Below, piece after piece: positions 37,337-45,908 of a stretch of DNA of 64,000 bases; position 1 is the first letter of the stretch; each line of letters opens with the position of its first letter. The stretch lies in the NCBI RefSeq assembly GCF_006438875.1, contig NZ_RCZH01000015.1, positions 62,001 to 126,000 on the forward strand, in the 5' to 3' direction. A program made the position numbers and the translations under genes. Under the pieces are notes generated by a model. The model was not told the origin of the DNA. It searched no databases and saw nothing but the letters and a program-made list of their open reading frames with translations. This DNA comes from Flavobacterium pectinovorum. GTDB lineage: Bacteria; Bacteroidota; Bacteroidia; Flavobacteriales; Flavobacteriaceae.

Positions 37337-37915
37337 ATGTCAGAATTAGTAAATAGAGAGCTTCATGTATGTATGGGGCTTAATTCATGCAAAAATGCAG
37401 GATATTCAGGAAATAATGATTGTGCAGGAAAGGGAGATTGTTCAACAGCAGTTGGTCATCCTTGCCACACTTTAAACGAGTGCAAAGGACAAGGAGGCTG
37501 CGGTATTTTTGGAACTACCGAAGAATTTTGTCATCCGGGTCAAAACGAATGCCGCTATCAAGGTAGCTGTGGTGTACCCATTTTATCTTCTCGTTTTATG
37601 GCTCAGGGTCCCAATAAAGGACTTAGCGTTTGGCAATTAGCCAGAATACGTTTCGAAGAAAAAAGAAAAGAAAATGGTGAGGAATTTGGCGAAGCTCCTG
37701 AACAATACGGACCAAATGAGGCCTACGTAAACACCCTTCGCGGTACAATAAATCAGGATTATGCTTCTTGCGGACAAAGTGGCTCAAGATCTTGCTCTTA
37801 CATAAACAATCCTGCCGAAAGAAAGGCTGCTGCTGATCTAAGAGTTTCGAAAATGGAACAGGAAAGTGCAGAAAAACTACCGGAGAGTCTTTCTAATTGC
37901 AAACCAAAAAAGTAA
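37337..37915 (+). CDS. Cysteine-rich protein with four CX5C units, candidate MNIO substrate
   Basis: A 192-residue protein starting at the ATG at 37337, 10 bp after the ferritin-like gene. Residues 12-78 hold ten cysteines, including four CX5C units: CMGLNSC, CAGKGDC, CKGQGGC and CRYQGSC. Three more follow (ASCGQ, RSCSY, SNCKP). The NECKGQGGCG style is like low-complexity Cys/Gly/Lys repeats of HvfA-type and bufferin-type proteins that MNIO enzymes modify. There is no signal peptide, unlike bufferins, so it may stay in the cytoplasm. The stop codon overlaps the MNIO start (TAATG), so the two are translationally coupled. Alternative: an iron-sulfur or metal-storage protein not modified at all. 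Confidence 0.7.
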   Translation: MSELVNRELHVCMGLNSCKNAGYSGNNDCAGKGDCSTAVGHPCHTLNECKGQGGCGIFGTTEEFCHPGQNECRYQGSCGVPILSSRFMAQGPNKGLSVWQLARIRFEEKRKENGEEFGEAPEQYGPNEAYVNTLRGTINQDYASCGQSGSRSCSYINNPAERKAAADLRVSKMEQESAEKLPESLSNCKPKK

Positions 37916-38829
37916 TGGCCACCAGACTCGGATTACCCAATTTAGGACTGGGTTTAGGACTTAGAAGCCAGCATTTTGAGCATATTCTGAAAAAGAATCC
38001 TGCCGTAGATTGGTTTGAGGTAATTTCTGAGAATTTTATGGACTCGCATGGACGGCCAAGATACATCTTACATCAAATAGCAGAACGCTATCCCGTGGTC
38101 ATGCACGGGGTATCGTTGTCTATTGGAAGTACTGATCCGCTAAATTTGGATTACCTCAAGAGTTTAAAACAATTGGCAACCGAGGTGCAACCAGCCTGGA
38201 TTAGCGACCATTTGTGCTGGACAGGAGTTTTAACAACCAATTCGCACGATTTACTCCCGCTTCCGCTAAATGACGAATCATTAAAACACGTCTGTAATCG
38301 AATCATTCAGGTGCAGGACTATTTAGAACGACCACTAATTATCGAGAATCCAAGCACTTATGCATCCTTTAATAATTCTACCCTTCCGGAATGGGAATTT
38401 TTACGAATAATGACTGAAGAAACAGGCTGCGGATTACTTCTGGACGTAAACAATGTTTATGTGTCTTCTTTCAATAATGATTTTGATCCCGTAGAATATA
38501 TCAAAGGAATTCCGCATGATAAGATTGTACAAATGCACTTGGCTGGTCATCAAAATTGTGGCAATTATATTATTGATACACACGATAGAGAAGTGAACTC
38601 CCAGGTATGGAAATTGTTTCAACTGGCGTATCAACTGGCAAATGAAGCATCTGTTTTATTAGAATGGGATGGTAATATTCCGTCCTTCGATGTGTATCAT
38701 TCCGAATTACTTAAATCAAAACAATATATGGATGCAACATTTATTGGAGTTGAAAATGAAGTCCGGTTTATGGATAAAGAACAGGTTTCAAACCCATTGA
38801 ATCTTTTTGAAATGAATAAATTTTTATAA
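37915..38829 (+). CDS. DUF692 multinuclear non-heme iron oxidase (MNIO, BufB/HvfB-like)
   Basis: A 304-residue TIM-barrel protein of the DUF692/MNIO family. Start is the ATG at 37915 overlapping the previous stop. Expected metal-site residues are visible: PVVMHGVSLSIGS, WISDHLCWTG, LIIENPSTYASF, LLLDVNNVYVSSFN, VQMHLAGHQNCG, IIDTHDREVN and VLLEWDGNIPSF. Characterised members (MbnB, TglH, ChrH, BufB) use two or three irons to oxidise cysteine side chains in peptides, giving oxazolone-thioamide, thiooxazole or related groups. The Cys-rich gene before it is the natural substrate and the next gene the natural partner. Confidence 0.9.
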   Translation: MATRLGLPNLGLGLGLRSQHFEHILKKNPAVDWFEVISENFMDSHGRPRYILHQIAERYPVVMHGVSLSIGSTDPLNLDYLKSLKQLATEVQPAWISDHLCWTGVLTTNSHDLLPLPLNDESLKHVCNRIIQVQDYLERPLIIENPSTYASFNNSTLPEWEFLRIMTEETGCGLLLDVNNVYVSSFNNDFDPVEYIKGIPHDKIVQMHLAGHQNCGNYIIDTHDREVNSQVWKLFQLAYQLANEASVLLEWDGNIPSFDVYHSELLKSKQYMDATFIGVENEVRFMDKEQVSNPLNLFEMNKFL

Positions 38830-38838
38830 GCACAAAAA

Positions 38839-39678
38839 ATGCAGAAAACGGTCAAAATACCATTAAAAAATTTCCAACAATGGATGCAGCAACTTTTACT
38901 GGATCCTTACCAGCAAACGGGATTTAATCCCGGTGATTTACTTTCGGATCAATTAAATGCTGCTTCAATTGAAGATGTGATTTGTCATTCTGAAAAACTT
39001 ACTGCACAGGAACATTTGGGTATTTACCAAAGAAGTTATATCGCACGTTTGCGAAATTGTATGTCACAGCAATTTAGTGCTTTAGAATATGCCTTAGGCG
39101 AAACTATTTTTTGCGCTTTCGCCGATGATTATCTCGCTTCGAAACCATCGCAGAACTATAACTTAGCGTATTTAGGAGCCGATTTTGCAGACTATCTTGA
39201 AAACAACAGACCCGACGCTCCCGAAAACATCAAAGAAGATTGGATTGATTTCATGATTGAACTCGCCCGATTTGAATATGCCATCGGCGTTATTTTCGAA
39301 ATGAAAGCCGAAGAAGATTACCAATTAGCCACGATCGATACGCATGAAAACAAGCTAAAACTTGTACCTATATGTGCGTTGTTTAAGTTTAGTTTTCCTG
39401 TTCGAAAATATTATTCCGAATTTAAAAATGAAAAACAACCCAATTTGCCTTCTGAAAGCGAAAGTTATTGTGTAGTCCTGCGACACCAATTTAAATTAGC
39501 TATTTATGATTTGCATAAAGAACAATTTGAGTTTTTGAGCTATTTGAAAGAACAAAACAATATTGCTGAAGCCAAAGAACTGATTAAAGTTCAATATAAA
39601 GAAAACACGCTTTTATCTGAGGACGTTTGGAACAGTTGGAAAGAATCCTGGATAGCGGCTAATTTTTTTCAAGTTTAA
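38839..39678 (+). CDS. DUF2063/HvfC-like MNIO partner protein
   Basis: A 279-residue protein whose N-terminal half matches the putative DNA-binding domain family (DUF2063) found next to DUF692 genes (BufC/HvfC): LGIYQRSYIARLRNCMSQQF and ALGETIFCAFADDYLASKPS are the core signatures. In bufferin and related systems this protein binds the precursor and presents it to the MNIO. It begins 9 bp after the MNIO gene. A 136-bp gap follows before the amine oxidase gene, so the transcription unit may continue or stop here. Confidence 0.82.
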   Translation: MQKTVKIPLKNFQQWMQQLLLDPYQQTGFNPGDLLSDQLNAASIEDVICHSEKLTAQEHLGIYQRSYIARLRNCMSQQFSALEYALGETIFCAFADDYLASKPSQNYNLAYLGADFADYLENNRPDAPENIKEDWIDFMIELARFEYAIGVIFEMKAEEDYQLATIDTHENKLKLVPICALFKFSFPVRKYYSEFKNEKQPNLPSESESYCVVLRHQFKLAIYDLHKEQFEFLSYLKEQNNIAEAKELIKVQYKENTLLSEDVWNSWKESWIAANFFQV

Positions 39679-39814
39679 GCAAACATATTCAAAATCAGAT
39701 ATTTTACAATATAAAAACAGGTAGAATTACGCTTAAAAATCAAGATTTTAGTGAGTTAATTTATAAATAATTTCATTCCCAAAAACAAAAACCCAATAAC
39801 TAAACTAACCAATC

Positions 39815-41524
39815 ATGGAAAACTATTTACACGGCTTACTCGACGAAGACAACGACGCTATTATCCAACAATACTTAAAGTACATTGACGAGGGAATCCC
39901 GCGTACGGATAAACCAAAAGACGTATTAATCATTGGTGCCGGAATGGCCGGGATGGTAGCCGCAGCTCTGTTAAAAGAGGCCGGACATAATGTTACAATA
40001 GTCGAATCAAACACGCGTGTTGGCGGCAGGATCAAGACTTTCAGGAATTCTGAAAACAAAAAATATTTTGAAGACGACACTGTTTATGGCGAAGCGGGTG
40101 CGATGCGTATCCCGACCATACACAAAATGGTGCTCAAATACATTGATAAACTCGGACTCAAAACCGAACCTTTTTATTATCTATCTGTCGATAAGGAACA
40201 AGCAATCGCATATCAGGCAGACCCAACTAAAAAGGAGCCGGATACTACTAGAAATTCCCTTTTTTATGTTAACCGCAAGCGTGTTGTACAGAATGAATAT
40301 ATCAAAAAAGATGTTAATGTAAACGAACTACTGGGCTTTGATCTTGGCGAAAGCGAAAACAAGCGTGCCAGCGATTTAATGGACATTCTCATTAAACCGC
40401 TTAAGGCTTTTATTGCAGAAGATCCAAAGAAAAACTGGCCTTTGCTGATCGAGCGCTATGGAGAATATTCGATGCGTCGTTTCTTAAAAGAACATTCGAT
40501 GTATTCAGAAAATGCTATCGAGATGATTGGAGTTATGCAAAATCTGGAGTCCAGAATGGCCTATGATTTTATCCAGAGTTTTATTGAGCAAAATATCATA
40601 AAGGATTCTACCACTTTTATGGAAATTGTGGGCGGAAGCGACTTGCTGCCAAATGCATTCTTTAAAGCTCATAGTCTCGAAGAAAATACCTATTTTGATT
40701 GCAGAATGACCAAAATGATGCTCGTTAACAACAAGGTAAAAATAGAAGTAGATATTGAAGTACAGCGTGACTTTCAGTTTTATGAAGACGCAGGATTCAA
40801 AGCATTAAAAACACCTGTAGGTGATCTGGAATTTGATGAAATAATTGTCACCATACCTTTTTCCGCATTAAGACATGTGTACGTAACACCTCAATTCGAT
40901 CAGCGCAAACGAAAAGCAATCCGGGAACTACACTACGATTCTGCTACTAAAATATTGTTGGAATTTCGTGAAAAATGGTGGCAGGAAGCACCTTATAATA
41001 TTGTGGGCGGCGGTACGATTACTGATTTTTCGAACCGTTTTACCTATTATCCGAGTAATGATTTGGGAGCTAAAGGGCATGGTGTCGTGCTGGCATCTTA
41101 TTGCTGGTCTGATGAAGCAAGCCGCTGGGATTCTATGGATGACGACGACAGGTATTTTTATGCACTTAAAAACTTGGCAATCATGCACTCTGATGACGAG
41201 AAAGAACAGCAGCGCATTATTGGCCTTGCAGTAATTACCTCGAGCATCAAGGACTATAAAAACAAAGGCGGGAAATTAATTGGTGCTGCAACACAAAGCT
41301 GGATGCGCGACCCGTATGCTTATGGTGAAGCGGCAATATTTAATCCGGGACAGTTACAATTATTACAGCGTCATATTATCTCAACCGAATGGAAGGGAAA
41401 AGCACATTTTGCCGGAGAACATACTTCTCTGAAACATGCCTGGATTGAAGGCGCAATTGAGTCCGGAATCCGTACGGCACTCGAAGTCAACGAAAATACC
41501 GGTAACCTGAATAATCCAATTTAA
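39815..41524 (+). CDS. FAD-dependent flavin amine oxidase / L-amino-acid oxidase-like
   Basis: A 569-residue flavoprotein. DVLIIGAGMAGMVAAALLKE is the ADP-binding dinucleotide fold, ESNTRVGGRIKTF the GG motif, and the C-terminal AHFAGEHTSLKHAWIEGAIE the FAD-contact motif of L-amino-acid/monoamine oxidases, including tryptophan 2-monooxygenase and VioA/RebO-type enzymes. It should oxidise an amine or amino acid to an imine, using oxygen and releasing H2O2. It is 2 bp ahead of a 2-oxo-acid decarboxylase and downstream of a VioB-like protein, which favours an aromatic amino acid as substrate (inference). KatG nearby could remove the peroxide. Confidence 0.83.
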   Translation: MENYLHGLLDEDNDAIIQQYLKYIDEGIPRTDKPKDVLIIGAGMAGMVAAALLKEAGHNVTIVESNTRVGGRIKTFRNSENKKYFEDDTVYGEAGAMRIPTIHKMVLKYIDKLGLKTEPFYYLSVDKEQAIAYQADPTKKEPDTTRNSLFYVNRKRVVQNEYIKKDVNVNELLGFDLGESENKRASDLMDILIKPLKAFIAEDPKKNWPLLIERYGEYSMRRFLKEHSMYSENAIEMIGVMQNLESRMAYDFIQSFIEQNIIKDSTTFMEIVGGSDLLPNAFFKAHSLEENTYFDCRMTKMMLVNNKVKIEVDIEVQRDFQFYEDAGFKALKTPVGDLEFDEIIVTIPFSALRHVYVTPQFDQRKRKAIRELHYDSATKILLEFREKWWQEAPYNIVGGGTITDFSNRFTYYPSNDLGAKGHGVVLASYCWSDEASRWDSMDDDDRYFYALKNLAIMHSDDEKEQQRIIGLAVITSSIKDYKNKGGKLIGAATQSWMRDPYAYGEAAIFNPGQLQLLQRHIISTEWKGKAHFAGEHTSLKHAWIEGAIESGIRTALEVNENTGNLNNPI

Positions 41525-41525
41525 G

Positions 41526-43286
41526 ATGTCACAGAAAAAAATCTCCGTTGCAAAATACCTGCAAATACGCCTGGAACAATTAGGACTTACCCATTTATTT
41601 GGAATTGCTGGCAATTATACCGCGCCGTTTTTGAATACGATTCACGAAGACAAAAATGCAAAAATTAAAATCGTTAACGACACGAATGAAATAAACGCCG
41701 GACATTGTACTGATGCCTACGCACGTCAAAACGGTTTCGCTGCAGTAGCGGTAACCTATGGTGTGGGAGCATTTACTCTGCTCAATTCGGTTGCAGGTTC
41801 TTATGTAGAGCATTGTCCCGTGCTTGTCATTAATGGAGCTCCAACCAATAAAGACCAGCAAAGAAGCCTCGTTCAGGGCATGCTGGCATCACATATGACA
41901 GGTGATATGTACAGTAACATCAATGTGTACCGAAACGTTACTGTTGCGGCAGAACAAGTTACAGGTTCGTCAGATGCTCCTTATAAAATTGATGCAGTGC
42001 TAAATGCCTGTATTTTATATGGAAGACCGGTTTATCTTGAAGTTTTTGAAGATGTATGGCGAATGGAATGCAATCCGCCTGCCACTCCATTGGTGGAAAG
42101 AGAATCATCTAAATGTCAAACAAGTGCACGCAAAGCTGCTCAAAAAGTTGCGGCAATGGCACGAGGAAAAGAAATTATTTTTTGGGGCGGCATTGAGATC
42201 CAGCGCTACGGTATTCAAAAGGAATTTCTGGATCTGATCGAAACTACCAATACAGAATTTGTGACCTCTATACTCGGGAAATCAATCGTATCCGAAAACC
42301 ATCCGAAGTTCAAAGGTGTTTTTAATGGCAAGGCATCGCCAAAAGATGTCAAGGAACAATTCGAAAAAGCCCAGTTAAAAATTGGCCTTGGCGTATGGAC
42401 CACCGGCAAAAACCTGGGTGGTTTTGATGTCTGGAAAGAAGATACTGTACTTGCCAATCACAGTGGTGTAAGGATTGGTGCTTCTTATATAGCCAATGTA
42501 TCGCTAAGAGATTTTATGATATTCCTGAAAGAAGAACTTACCAAAGTTACTTTTAGTGCTTACGAAATGTATGATGCAAAGAAGCTGCCTGAATCATTTT
42601 TCCTGGCTGATAACCGAATGCTGAAAAAAGGGAAACCAGCGCTTACTTATGATACATTTTTCAAGCGAATTAATAATTTTATAGACGAAAAGCATATAGT
42701 GGTTGCCGATGCGGGTTTTCCTTTATTGGGTGCACAGGGTATCCGTATTGCAGAACCTAACGGATTCGTAGCACAGGCATCATGGCTTTCGATAGGCTAT
42801 TCTGTTCCTGCTGCAACCGGAATAAAATGTGCCAGACCTGATAAAAGGGCGGTAGTATTTGTTGGGGACGGTGCTTTTCAGGAAACATGTCAAGCCATAT
42901 CTACACAGAATAAACTGAAACACGACACCATTGTTTTTGTTTTGGATAATGGTATTTATGGTATTGAACAAATGCTTGTTAATCCAAATCCGTTTCGTGG
43001 TGCAGACAAGGTAGAATATAGCGTTCCCGATTTAAACGACGTTTATGATTACAACGAAATGCACCGTTGGAAATATGCGAAACTCGTTGATGTATTTGGA
43101 GGTAAAGGTTTTGAAGTCAGCAGTCTAGACGAACTCGAGGAGGTTTTGAAACAACTTGAAACCATTAAGGAAAATACCATTGTACACGTAAACATACCTA
43201 AGACGTCTATTCCTGAAGCAATTGCTTATAAGACAGAAGAGCCCGGAGAGGATGAATTTCTGGATAAAAACTGGAGTTTATGTTAA
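41526..43286 (+). CDS. ThDP-dependent 2-oxo-acid decarboxylase (pyruvate/indolepyruvate decarboxylase-like)
   Basis: A 586-residue thiamine diphosphate enzyme. NDTNEINAGHCTDAYARQNG contains the catalytic Glu of the N-terminal domain; LASHMTGD stands where the His-His motif of pyruvate decarboxylases lies but keeps only one His. VFVGDGAFQETCQ plus VLDNGIYGIEQM form the ThDP/Mg site (GDG-N motif). It would convert the 2-oxo acid from the adjacent oxidase to an aldehyde. Its ATG follows the oxidase stop by one base, so the two are coupled. Acetolactate-synthase-type enzymes are less likely given the NExNAG signature. A terminator lies 45 bp downstream. Confidence 0.83.
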   Translation: MSQKKISVAKYLQIRLEQLGLTHLFGIAGNYTAPFLNTIHEDKNAKIKIVNDTNEINAGHCTDAYARQNGFAAVAVTYGVGAFTLLNSVAGSYVEHCPVLVINGAPTNKDQQRSLVQGMLASHMTGDMYSNINVYRNVTVAAEQVTGSSDAPYKIDAVLNACILYGRPVYLEVFEDVWRMECNPPATPLVERESSKCQTSARKAAQKVAAMARGKEIIFWGGIEIQRYGIQKEFLDLIETTNTEFVTSILGKSIVSENHPKFKGVFNGKASPKDVKEQFEKAQLKIGLGVWTTGKNLGGFDVWKEDTVLANHSGVRIGASYIANVSLRDFMIFLKEELTKVTFSAYEMYDAKKLPESFFLADNRMLKKGKPALTYDTFFKRINNFIDEKHIVVADAGFPLLGAQGIRIAEPNGFVAQASWLSIGYSVPAATGIKCARPDKRAVVFVGDGAFQETCQAISTQNKLKHDTIVFVLDNGIYGIEQMLVNPNPFRGADKVEYSVPDLNDVYDYNEMHRWKYAKLVDVFGGKGFEVSSLDELEEVLKQLETIKENTIVHVNIPKTSIPEAIAYKTEEPGEDEFLDKNWSLC

Positions 43287-43330
43287 GTTTAAAATGGGTT
43301 AATTTTTAAAACATTCCATCAGAATAAACA

Positions 43331-43370
43331 AAAAAACCATCTCAGTTCTAATTCCTGAGATGGTTTTTTT
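43331..43370 (+). terminator. Terminator of the MNIO/oxidase cluster
   Basis: Stem CCATCTCAG / CTGAGATGG with a 9-base loop, preceded by A6 and followed by T7. It ends the plus-strand cluster and can also act on the minus strand. Confidence 0.88.
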
Positions 43371-43415
43371 AATGAATATGTATTTTGGAATTGCCTTCAA
43401 TCTTGCCACAAAAAG

Positions 43416-43526
43416 CTAAGGCAGTTTGTTCTGCATATAACAATAGAAAGAATTTATTTTTCCGTTTTCGATTTTAAAAACATCCCAACACCTTCTGCTA
43501 CCATAAAGAATTAGCAAATTTTGAAG
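43416..43526 (-). pseudogene. 3' remnant of a SnoaL/NTF2-like protein gene
   Basis: On the minus strand an open stretch reads RCWDVFKIENGKINSFYCYM before the stop at 43416-43418. This is the typical final strand of SnoaL-like proteins, where a DVFxIxNGKI pattern is usual. Only about 36 codons are open and no start exists. It lies in the 357-bp spacer between the cluster terminator and katG. Confidence 0.45.
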
Positions 43527-43586
43527 CTAAAAAATTAGAATTGCAAAATCCTTATAACGAAAACTACAGCATCAAATCTTCCTTGT

Positions 43587-43625
43587 CAAAAAAAAGGAAA
43601 AAGAGGAATATTTACCCCTTTTTCC
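43587..43625 (-). terminator. Terminator of katG
   Basis: Stem GGAAAAAGAGG / CCCCTTTTTCC (one mismatch) with an 8-base loop lies 19 bp past the katG stop. On the minus strand it is followed by a T8 tract. Confidence 0.75.
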
Positions 43626-43643
43626 ATTTATACGAATATGGGA

Positions 43644-45908
43644 TTAGATTAAATCAAACCTGTCCAAATTCATGATTTTATTCCACACAGCAACAAAGTC
43701 ATTTACAAATTTATCCTGTGCATCAGTACTTGCATATACCTCTGCTACTGCTCTTAGCTCAGAATTAGAACCAAAAACAAGATCTGCACGAGTTCCAATC
43801 CATTTAGGCTGACCTGTAGTGCGATCATTTCCTGCATATAATTCTTTATCATTTGATACCGCTTGCCATTGGGTATTCATATCGAGAAGATTTACAAAAA
43901 AATCGTTTGTAAGCTGACCCGGACGATGTGTAAAAACACCATTTTTTGTGCCATCAGAATTAATATCCAATACACGTAATCCGCCTAAAAGTACTGTAAG
44001 TTCCGGTGCAGTAAGCGTTAGTAAATTTGCTTTATCAATAAGGAGTTCTTCGGTCGATACTGTAGATTTTGTTCTGCGATAATTTCTAAAACCATCAGCT
44101 TTAGGTTCTAAATATTCAAATGATTCAACATCAGTTTGTTCCTGAGATGCATCCATACGTCCTGGAGTAAAATCTACTTTTACTGAATTTCCTGCTGCTT
44201 TCTCTACTGCCACCGAGCCTGCCAGAACTATTAGGTCAGCCAATGAAACTTTTTTTCCATCATTTTGTTCATTATTAAATTCTGTTTGAATTCCTTCCAG
44301 TTTATCTAAAACCTGTTTAAGCTGTGCAGGATTATTTATATGCCAGTCTTTTTGTGGTGACAGCCTTATACGTGCCCCATTTGCACCGCCACGTTTGTCA
44401 GATCCACGAAACGTAGAAGCTGAAGCCCATGCTGTTGCCACCAATTGAGATGTGCTTAACCCTGTACTTGCTATTTTTTCTTTTAGTTTAATTATATCGT
44501 TCTCCTCTATCAATTTATGATTTACTTCCGGGATTGGATCCTGCCATAATAATTCTTCCTCAGGTACATCCGGTCCTAAATAACGAGCACGAGGTCCCAT
44601 GTCACGATGCGTCAATTTGAACCATGCACGTGCAAAAGCATCAGCAAACTGATCAGGATTTTCCAGGAAACGACGCGATATTTTTTCGTATTCAGGATCT
44701 AATCTCAGCGATAAATCAGTGGTAAGCATTGTAGGTAAATGTTTTCTTGTATTGTCAAAAGCATCTGGAATAATTGCCTCGGCATCTTTAGCTACCCATT
44801 GATGTGCACCGGCAGGGCTTTTAGAAAGTTCCCATTCAAAACCAAATAAATTTTCAAAGAAGTTATTGCTCCACTGTGTTGGTGTTGTTGTCCAGATTAC
44901 TTCCAGTCCGCTTGTAATTGCATCTGCACCTTTACCGGAACCAAAGCTGTTTTTCCAGCCAAAGCCCTGAAGTTCTAAGTCTGCAGCTTCAGGCTCGTTT
45001 CCTACATGGTCAGACGGCGCTGCTCCGTGAGTTTTACCAAAGGTATGTCCTCCAGCAATTAAAGCAACTGTTTCTTCGTCGTTCATCGCCATTCGTCCAA
45101 ATGTATCTCTAATGTCTTTGGCAGCAGCAACAGGATCTGGATTCCCGTCAGGACCTTCAGGATTTACATATATAAGTCCCATTTGTACTGCTGCAAGAGG
45201 CTTTTCTAAATTCCTGCTGTGAATAGCACCATCTGCATCATCATCTGATGATACAACACCATGCTCTTTCGGCACACCCTCAGAACCATCTTTATAACGC
45301 TCATCTCCGCCTAGCCATGTGGTTTCAGATCCCCAATAAATGGACTCATCCGGTTCCCACACATCAACTCGCCCTCCGGCAAAACCAAATGTTTTAAACC
45401 CCATAGACTCTAAGGCAACATTGCCTGTTAATATCATAAGGTCGGCCCAGGAAATTTTTTGCCCGTATTTTTGTTTTATAGGCCACAATAATCTTCTTGC
45501 CTTATCAAGGCTAACATTGTCAGGCCAGCTATTAAGCGGTGCAAAACGCTGTTGTCCTGCGCCGGCACCACCACGACCGTCATAGACTCTGTATGTTCCT
45601 GCGCTATGCCATGCCATTCGAATAAAAAGACCACCGTAATGCCCAAAATCGGCAGGCCACCAATCTTGTGAGTCAGTCATGAGTGCATGTAAATCTTTTT
45701 TTACAGCTTCGAGATCTAAGCTCTTAAAGGCTTCTGCATAATCAAAATCCTTATTCATAGGATTTGATAATACAGAATTTTGTCTAAGAATATTTACTCT
45801 TAGTTGCTTTGGCCACCAGTCACCTATTTGTGTACCTGTCGCAGCTTCTTTATCCTTACTGCCATTATGAAATGGGCACTTGCTGATGTCATTTGATTGA
45901 TTCTCCAT
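43644..45908 (-). CDS. katG: Catalase-peroxidase KatG
   Basis: A 754-residue bifunctional heme catalase-peroxidase with the two fused peroxidase-like halves. FIRMAWHSAGTYRVYDGRGG carries the distal Arg-Trp-His; LIYVNPEGPDGNPDP the Tyr and FGRMAMNDEETVALIAGGHT the Met of the Met-Tyr-Trp crosslink, followed by the proximal His in GGHTFGKTHGAAP. It removes H2O2 in the cytoplasm. It is convergent with the oxidase cluster that should make H2O2, and a candidate OxyR site lies 78 bp upstream of its start. Length and motifs are normal. Confidence 0.97.
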   Translation of the reverse strand: MENQSNDISKCPFHNGSKDKEAATGTQIGDWWPKQLRVNILRQNSVLSNPMNKDFDYAEAFKSLDLEAVKKDLHALMTDSQDWWPADFGHYGGLFIRMAWHSAGTYRVYDGRGGAGAGQQRFAPLNSWPDNVSLDKARRLLWPIKQKYGQKISWADLMILTGNVALESMGFKTFGFAGGRVDVWEPDESIYWGSETTWLGGDERYKDGSEGVPKEHGVVSSDDDADGAIHSRNLEKPLAAVQMGLIYVNPEGPDGNPDPVAAAKDIRDTFGRMAMNDEETVALIAGGHTFGKTHGAAPSDHVGNEPEAADLELQGFGWKNSFGSGKGADAITSGLEVIWTTTPTQWSNNFFENLFGFEWELSKSPAGAHQWVAKDAEAIIPDAFDNTRKHLPTMLTTDLSLRLDPEYEKISRRFLENPDQFADAFARAWFKLTHRDMGPRARYLGPDVPEEELLWQDPIPEVNHKLIEENDIIKLKEKIASTGLSTSQLVATAWASASTFRGSDKRGGANGARIRLSPQKDWHINNPAQLKQVLDKLEGIQTEFNNEQNDGKKVSLADLIVLAGSVAVEKAAGNSVKVDFTPGRMDASQEQTDVESFEYLEPKADGFRNYRRTKSTVSTEELLIDKANLLTLTAPELTVLLGGLRVLDINSDGTKNGVFTHRPGQLTNDFFVNLLDMNTQWQAVSNDKELYAGNDRTTGQPKWIGTRADLVFGSNSELRAVAEVYASTDAQDKFVNDFVAVWNKIMNLDRFDLI

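Noticed and set aside
35812..43286. A violacein or rebeccamycin gene cluster
   Set aside because: There is an oxidase and a VioB-like domain but no VioC, VioD, VioE, RebP or RebC relatives, and the VioB N-terminal half is missing.
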